A stretch of 64,000 bases of DNA from Nectonema munidae (Eukaryota > Nematomorpha > Nectonematoida > Nectonematidae): contig JAUIRK010000312.1 of NCBI GenBank assembly GCA_030549495.1, forward strand, positions 248,001-312,000, given 5' to 3'. The translations under genes and the position numbers were made by a program. The notes beneath the pieces are model-generated. The model ran no database searches. It was not told the origin of the DNA and worked only from the letters and a program-made list of their open reading frames with translations. Shown here piece by piece: positions 59,105 to 64,000 of the stretch (the first letter of the stretch is position 1; every line of letters starts with the position of its first letter).

Positions 59105-60660
59105 GTTTTTTAGTCATGGCTTCAAGGAATAATGGAAGTGACTAGTGGCGCAAAGCCGAGGTGCACATCCTTAAATTTTGGAGGGAGGCGGACAAACTTT
59201 CTTTACAATTTTCAAAATTGATTTTAAAAGAATTGTCTAATGAACACACCACCATTATTACCCGACATTATACTTGCACTGTAAGCTCTCAATCCCATCA
59301 TAATTGGACTTTTTCAAACAGGCGTTCGCCGTGGCATATGTGATCGCGAAGCAGTTCCATGGCGACCGAGAAGACACTCAGTGGATCGTTTTGCACAACC
59401 TATTGTACCCATATTGGGTCATTTGCGATTTTTGCCAATAATTCACATTTAAAAGAATAAATAATACTTTTATTGCTTTGCACGCTTAATTTTATAGATG
59501 GAAATTTGCATTTTTCTTAATGGTTTAAAAAATAAAATATGCCGCCTCATACTTGAATTTTGGTTTTACTGTATTAACGTCTGGTGGGTAGAGGAACCTA
59601 AGTGTTTTTTTGTGTTCTGAAGTGTTAGCATCCACTCTTCTAAAGCCAGGCAAGTGAAGCTTGCACTAGAAATAGAGCATTCGAGTTATAAGAATTCGAG
59701 TCTTAATGACTTTTTCCTTATGATAAATTAAAAATTAAATTTAAGATTTTTCTCAATGACTTAAAAAATGAAATATGACGACTCATACTTGAAATTTGGT
59801 TTTACTTCATTAACGTCTGGTGGGGAAGAGGAATATGATTTTCTTTTGTGTTCTAAAGTGTTAGCAGGCACTCTTCTAAAGCCCGTCAGGTGAAGCTTGC
59901 GATGGAAATGCAGCCCCCTCCAAAAATATCTGTTGTCAAAAAATCCCACAACATAGAACAGTTGGCATTACCTTGCTGCAAAGATATCATATTGAATGGG
60001 CTAAGAAATTTTGAACTTGTAAAGTTGAAGCTTCCTGTAAAGCGATACTGTTAGAAGGCTAATAAGAGAGATGTTTGACGACATGATATCAAAGGTGCTC
60101 TTATTGATTCGGGATTCGATTTTCAACTTTTTTGCAGTTCAGCTTGATAAACGCCCGATGCTGTAAGCTTAGCTCAGTTTTGCGCTTATGTAGAATATGT
60201 ATTAGACATTTTTATATTTTACAAAACTCTCAGCAGTAGAACTGCAAGAGAAATATTTAACAAGGTTGGCATTTTTTACAGCAATAGTATTAAGCCAGAA
60301 CATGCATTTGGAAGGTGTGTACTGACCGTGATCTAGCAATTTCTTGTTTTAGTTTTCAGACTTTGATTAAGCAAAAATCACAAGATGTAATTGGCACCCA
60401 GTGCGTTATTCATCGCAAGCCTTAAAAATGAAAACCATCCTGATAAGTTGAAAAATGTTATCATTTAGTGTATTTCATTAAACAAATGTCCAACCCTTGT
60501 TTGTTTTCTGAGTTATGCTGAAAAAATGATAGCGAATTTCAAAAACTTGTTGAACTCAAACGTAAGGCGGCTTTCCAAAGTAAAAGTTTTAAAGCGAATT
60601 TATATAAAGAAATACAGCATTGATCAAAGCAAACCAGGCAGCATGTAAAAATTTTTGTTG
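59105..60660 (+). mobile_element. hAT transposase fossil, ZBED5/FAM200-like
   Basis: Plus-strand pieces in several frames: CKDIILNGLRNFELVKLKLP-like sequence, then FCAYVEYVLDIFIFYKTLSS, then AREIFNKVGIFYSNS and HRKP/NENHPDKLKNVI-type pieces, in the order of hAT transposases of the ZBED5/FAM200 type ('VRY...F.KPL...TA.DIF', 'IHRqaLaSK'). Many stops and frameshifts. The segment 59225-59560 is shared with 8160-8560 and carries repeat-like noncoding sequence inside the fossil. Confidence 0.6.
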
Positions 60661-61673
60661 ACCGTTTTCATATATTCCTATCATTTTTAGTGAACATAAA
60701 TAAATTTGTGAATTAAAAATTGCTATCAATTTTTTAGTACAGTAGTTTATATGTTATTTTATTTTTTTTAATTGAGACCCTGAGCTAATAAAAAATTATA
60801 AAAAGACGGCCACAACGAAATTTTTTAAAAAGTTTATGAACTACTGTTCTAGCTCAACAAGATATGATGGATCAGTAATTATCGGATGTAATTAAGCGTT
60901 TCCTCCTTATTTCGATTTACCAGTTATTGAAAGCGATGGTCACATTTCCCATTTCTATCGATAGATACTCTAACCAAGTGAAGGTTTTATACCTTAACTC
61001 CAAAAATGACCCCTTTTGTAACTCTTTAGAAAACAGAATTTTTGGTTCTTATGAGCTAAAAGATTTTTCTCAGCCTCTCAGCTCACTAATTGTCAACAAG
61101 CCTGGTTCATATTAAATGAACAGGTTAGGTGGATTGATTACTCTGTACTGAGATGCATTGTTCTTTAAAATTAAATTTTAGCAATGAAATGTTACCAAGC
61201 TAGATTAGGAACACAGGAAAACAAAGAATGATTAATCTTCATATTCAACCTACTCATATATTGAGTTAATAAATAAAACGAATATCCAAGAATAAGGATT
61301 CCAATTATTTGATTTCTGGAATAAAAGACTTGACTATTTAAATTATATTTAGAAAATAAGGGCATTTATCCTAACTCTCTCATTTAACTCTTTAAGTTAC
61401 TGTAATCAATAGGAAAAAATATTTTAAGCTTTAAATTACAGAGAACACTTTCTTATATAGTTATGTGATATAAAAAATATTTGTTCCTGTGCAAAATGCA
61501 TGGCTTCTTGTTCAATTACTGCGTACATTACTGCATCTGATCAAATATAACTAAAATTCGAATTAATATACATATTAATAAAGTGGAAATTTTGGTGAAC
61601 AAAATTAGATTTTAAATACTCATTCTAATACTTATCCTTAAAATTAGAAAAGTGATAAGGAAAGTCTACTCAC

Positions 61674-61791
61674 AAGCCCAAATCTAATTGATGACTATAG
61701 GAATAAGGAACTACAAGATCTCTGACTTGATTTTCAGAGAGATGAAGAGCAAGCATGTCATTAGCATATGATCGCCCTTCCGTTATCTGAT
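61674..61791 (-). CDS. Possible exon of an unrecognised gene
   Basis: The only open minus-strand frame reads EGRSYANDMLALHLSENQV, then RDLVVPYSYSHQLDLG, and is followed by a consensus donor GTGAGT at 61673-61668. Upstream is a T-rich stretch ending GAG or GATCAG. The amino-acid mix looks natural. The exit phase (2) does not fit the first identified 4E-T exon (entry phase 0), so a direct join to it is excluded, though an intervening exon could make it fit. I do not recognise the protein. Confidence 0.3.
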
Positions 61792-61829
61792 CTCAAAAAA
61801 ATTCTATATTTTTTACACGACCTCATCTC

Positions 61830-62880
61830 TACACTCGTACAAGGCGCTGACTTGAAAGAATATTAAAATTTTTATAGATCTTGCTTTTTTCATTTTTCAA
61901 TAAATACTAATGCTTTCAGAACACTTTATGGAAATCTAATCACAATCAGTTAAGGTTTAATAGCAGTGTAGCACAATAAAAGATTTCAAAGGGACAGATG
62001 CACACAGGTTATGTAAACATGTGGATTGTTCCTTTTTTATTCAAATCCAAAATTAATTTTAAATAATTTTAACTTTTAGGCACTTGGAGTAGAAGTCAGA
62101 TTTTTGTAAGTATCTGGATGAGTCGTATACTTTTAAAAGAAATTGTTTTAAGAATTAAATTCCTTTTTAAAGATTATTAATTTAATAAATATATTAGTTT
62201 CAATTCTTACCAAAATAATACATTTCATGAAAAAAGTTTATATAAAATTTAAATATCTTAAATAGGGTGATTTAAATATGTCATTAGGATAAAGTGATGT
62301 GCCATTTATATATATTTAGCTCTAATTTGAGGCACAATAAAAAATAAGTTTATAAACTAATTACTTTTGAATATTCAAAGGCTTTTTCTGATGACATTTC
62401 AAAAATTTGATTATAGATTTCTTTTTAGTGCTTATTATAATTTTAGAAAATATTAAAAAGAAGCTTGGACAATTCTGAGGTAAAACATGTAAAAATAAAA
62501 TAATTTTAATTTTATGATAAGGCCTGAGACAAGTTATGAGAGTCAGGCTTTGAATATGAATGCTATTGGGATTGCATCATTCAAGACTATTTATATTTGA
62601 AAGTTATCAATCAATCGTACTTTCGAGATGAAAATACTTAACTGTACCATTACTTTTAAAATTTTTAAATGTAAAGTCAGAACACATAAATTATATCGAA
62701 GTCTATCCACTAATGTTAAAATAAAAGCTTAAAACTGGGCTTACCAATTTTTTTATTATATGCAACAAAATACCAAAATAGGATCCGATATTCTGAATCT
62801 CACATAATAAGCAGGTAGAATATGTTAGAAACTCAAGGTTGATATTTTCCATTATTCCACTAAGAAATTTCCCGATAATG
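61830..62880. other. AT-rich stretch, nothing recognised
   Basis: No credible exon, repeat or RNA gene was seen in either strand. Confidence 0.4.
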
Positions 62881-62889
62881 AAATGTTGC

Positions 62890-63480
62890 AGTGTGAAAAA
62901 CTACCAGGTTGACTGATGTCAACGTAGCAGAGCTTGAGATAAAAATTAAGGACATTCAAAGGTTTTTGAAACCTTGGAAGGAAAAACCGGTAAACGCTAT
63001 GGAGTTACTTGGTTTCCTGTCCAAACACTTAGGACTCTGTCCGAATCTACAAGTGGCACTAAGGATCATGCTGATAATTGGAACTTCTATTACATACTGT
63101 GAAAGGTCATTCAGCAAGCTAAAACTTATTAAGTCCTACCTAAGGAGCACTATGTGGCAAGCCCGCCTCCAAAGCCTGACTCTTATGAGCATTGAGAAAG
63201 AAGTTCTCGATTGTGTTAATTTTGACGAAGTCATCGATAATTTTGCTGCTGCTAAAATACGAAAAATGAACACTAATGGAAACTCTCTTCGATTCTGTCA
63301 GTATATATCTGAATTATGTGGCTTAATAAAAATGTGAGCATTTTTTTTCTAAATTAGTTTTTAAGGCAGAATGTGGTTTTGATGAGTGGGAAAAAAAGAA
63401 GCAAGGGTGAGGGGCTCCATTCAGGACCTTTGCCCTGGAGCGCCACGATCCCTTGATAAGGCGCTGAACACTACTGCTAC
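62890..63480 (+). mobile_element. hAT transposase C-terminal fragment
   Basis: An uninterrupted 142-codon frame (62909-63337) contains LGLCPNLQVALRIML, SITYCERSFSKLKLIKSYLR and LQSLTLMSIEKEVLD, the conserved hAT C-terminal dimerisation region ('P.t.a.cERsFSklk.ik..lRs.m.q.RL..L.ll.ie'). The catalytic N-terminal two thirds are absent. The 3' flank has GGGGCTCCATTCAGGACC and CTGGAGCGCCACGATCC, which may be the element's subterminal region. It differs from the hAT fossil at 59105-60660. Confidence 0.75.
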
Positions 63481-63489
63481 ATCTAAAGA

Positions 63490-64000
63490 CGAACCAAAAC
63501 CTAACCGCTTATAATAACGATTGAACTTAAAATACTATTATTTCAAATTAAAATAAAAAATAAAATTACTAAATAATATATTTGTTTAGCATTATTTTTC
63601 GTAAATATCCCTAAATAAATATAATAAGTGCTATATTTTCCATTGAGTTTTTGTAACCCTCGCTTGACGGACTCCGGACAATTTTATCCATTGCCAATTT
63701 AAAACACATTTTTCTAAAATATCCATCATAGAAACTTCTTTCAAAAATAACATGTAAACGTTCTCGTTAGGATAAAAAATCAAAATAAAATAAAATTAGC
63801 AAAAAAATTATTTTATTGTTTTTGAAATTAAGCTAAAAGTTAGTATATTTGGCGTTAAATTTATATGATTTGTCTAAGCATTCAGAGCACAATATTATAT
63901 AATGTACATTGCAAACAAACTTTTTGCACTTTTGACACTTTTTTGATGCGTTTTTTCTTTTTATTTTGCAAAGGTAACACAAAGATCTTGAGGTGGAAGT
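63490..64000. other. AT-rich right edge, nothing recognised
   Basis: No open frame with family resemblance and no clear repeat. The last 100 bases read CACTTTTGACAC and similar without an interpretable signal. Confidence 0.35.

Noticed and set aside
60927-61115. Plus-strand open frame MKAMVTFPIS as a small gene
   Set aside because: Only 62 codons with no splice context, no family match and no poly(A) signal close by; cannot be supported.
1-64000. CRISPR arrays, bacterial operons or a transferred gene cluster
   Set aside because: No regular short direct repeats with unique spacers and no densely packed intron-free genes were found.

Overview
The window looks like nuclear DNA from an invertebrate animal. 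It is strongly AT-rich, its host genes are split into many short exons by repeat-filled introns, and every host gene I recognise is a conserved animal-type gene. An arthropod, perhaps a crustacean, is plausible from general character, but nothing in the sequence proves it. No bacterial operon, rRNA gene, functional tRNA gene or CRISPR array was seen.

Three host genes account for nearly all convincing coding sequence. (1) NOP9, plus strand, about 724-7755, cut by the left edge: a Pumilio-fold nucleolar RNA-binding protein of small-subunit ribosome assembly. (2) STIP1/Hop, minus strand, about 28075 to 9791: the HSP70-HSP90 organising co-chaperone. Thirteen exons can be joined with matching phases, giving about 550 residues with TPR1-DP1-TPR2A-TPR2B-DP2 order. 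(3) 4E-T (EIF4ENIF1), minus strand, from at least 57401 to 38157: the eIF4E-binding translational repressor and P-body protein. Twelve exons join in phase to about 661 residues; the first exon is not found. NOP9 and STIP1 converge with about 2 kb between them. STIP1 and 4E-T are in tandem, separated by about 10 kb that holds a pile-up of LINE fragments.

The remainder is a dense transposon graveyard. It holds at least five copies of a tRNA-derived SINE, fragments of several non-LTR retrotransposons (one with a long reverse-transcriptase frame at 31540-33915, one tiny insertion with a clean 14-bp target duplication at 19328-19450), two pogo/Tigger DNA transposons (39436-41025, lying in a 4E-T intron, and 53535-55100), hAT transposase remnants (59105-60660 and 62890-63340), several hAT-like MITEs with 8-bp target duplications, and several foldback elements, one with perfect 40-bp arms. 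A weak retroelement reverse-transcriptase fossil lies at 12545-13290.

The points most worth a second look are in 4E-T: a tandem exon duplication, two downstream exons with near-identical starts, and an in-frame stop plus AATAAA just past a splice donor that could make a short eIF4E-binding isoform. I found no convincing new multi-gene system.
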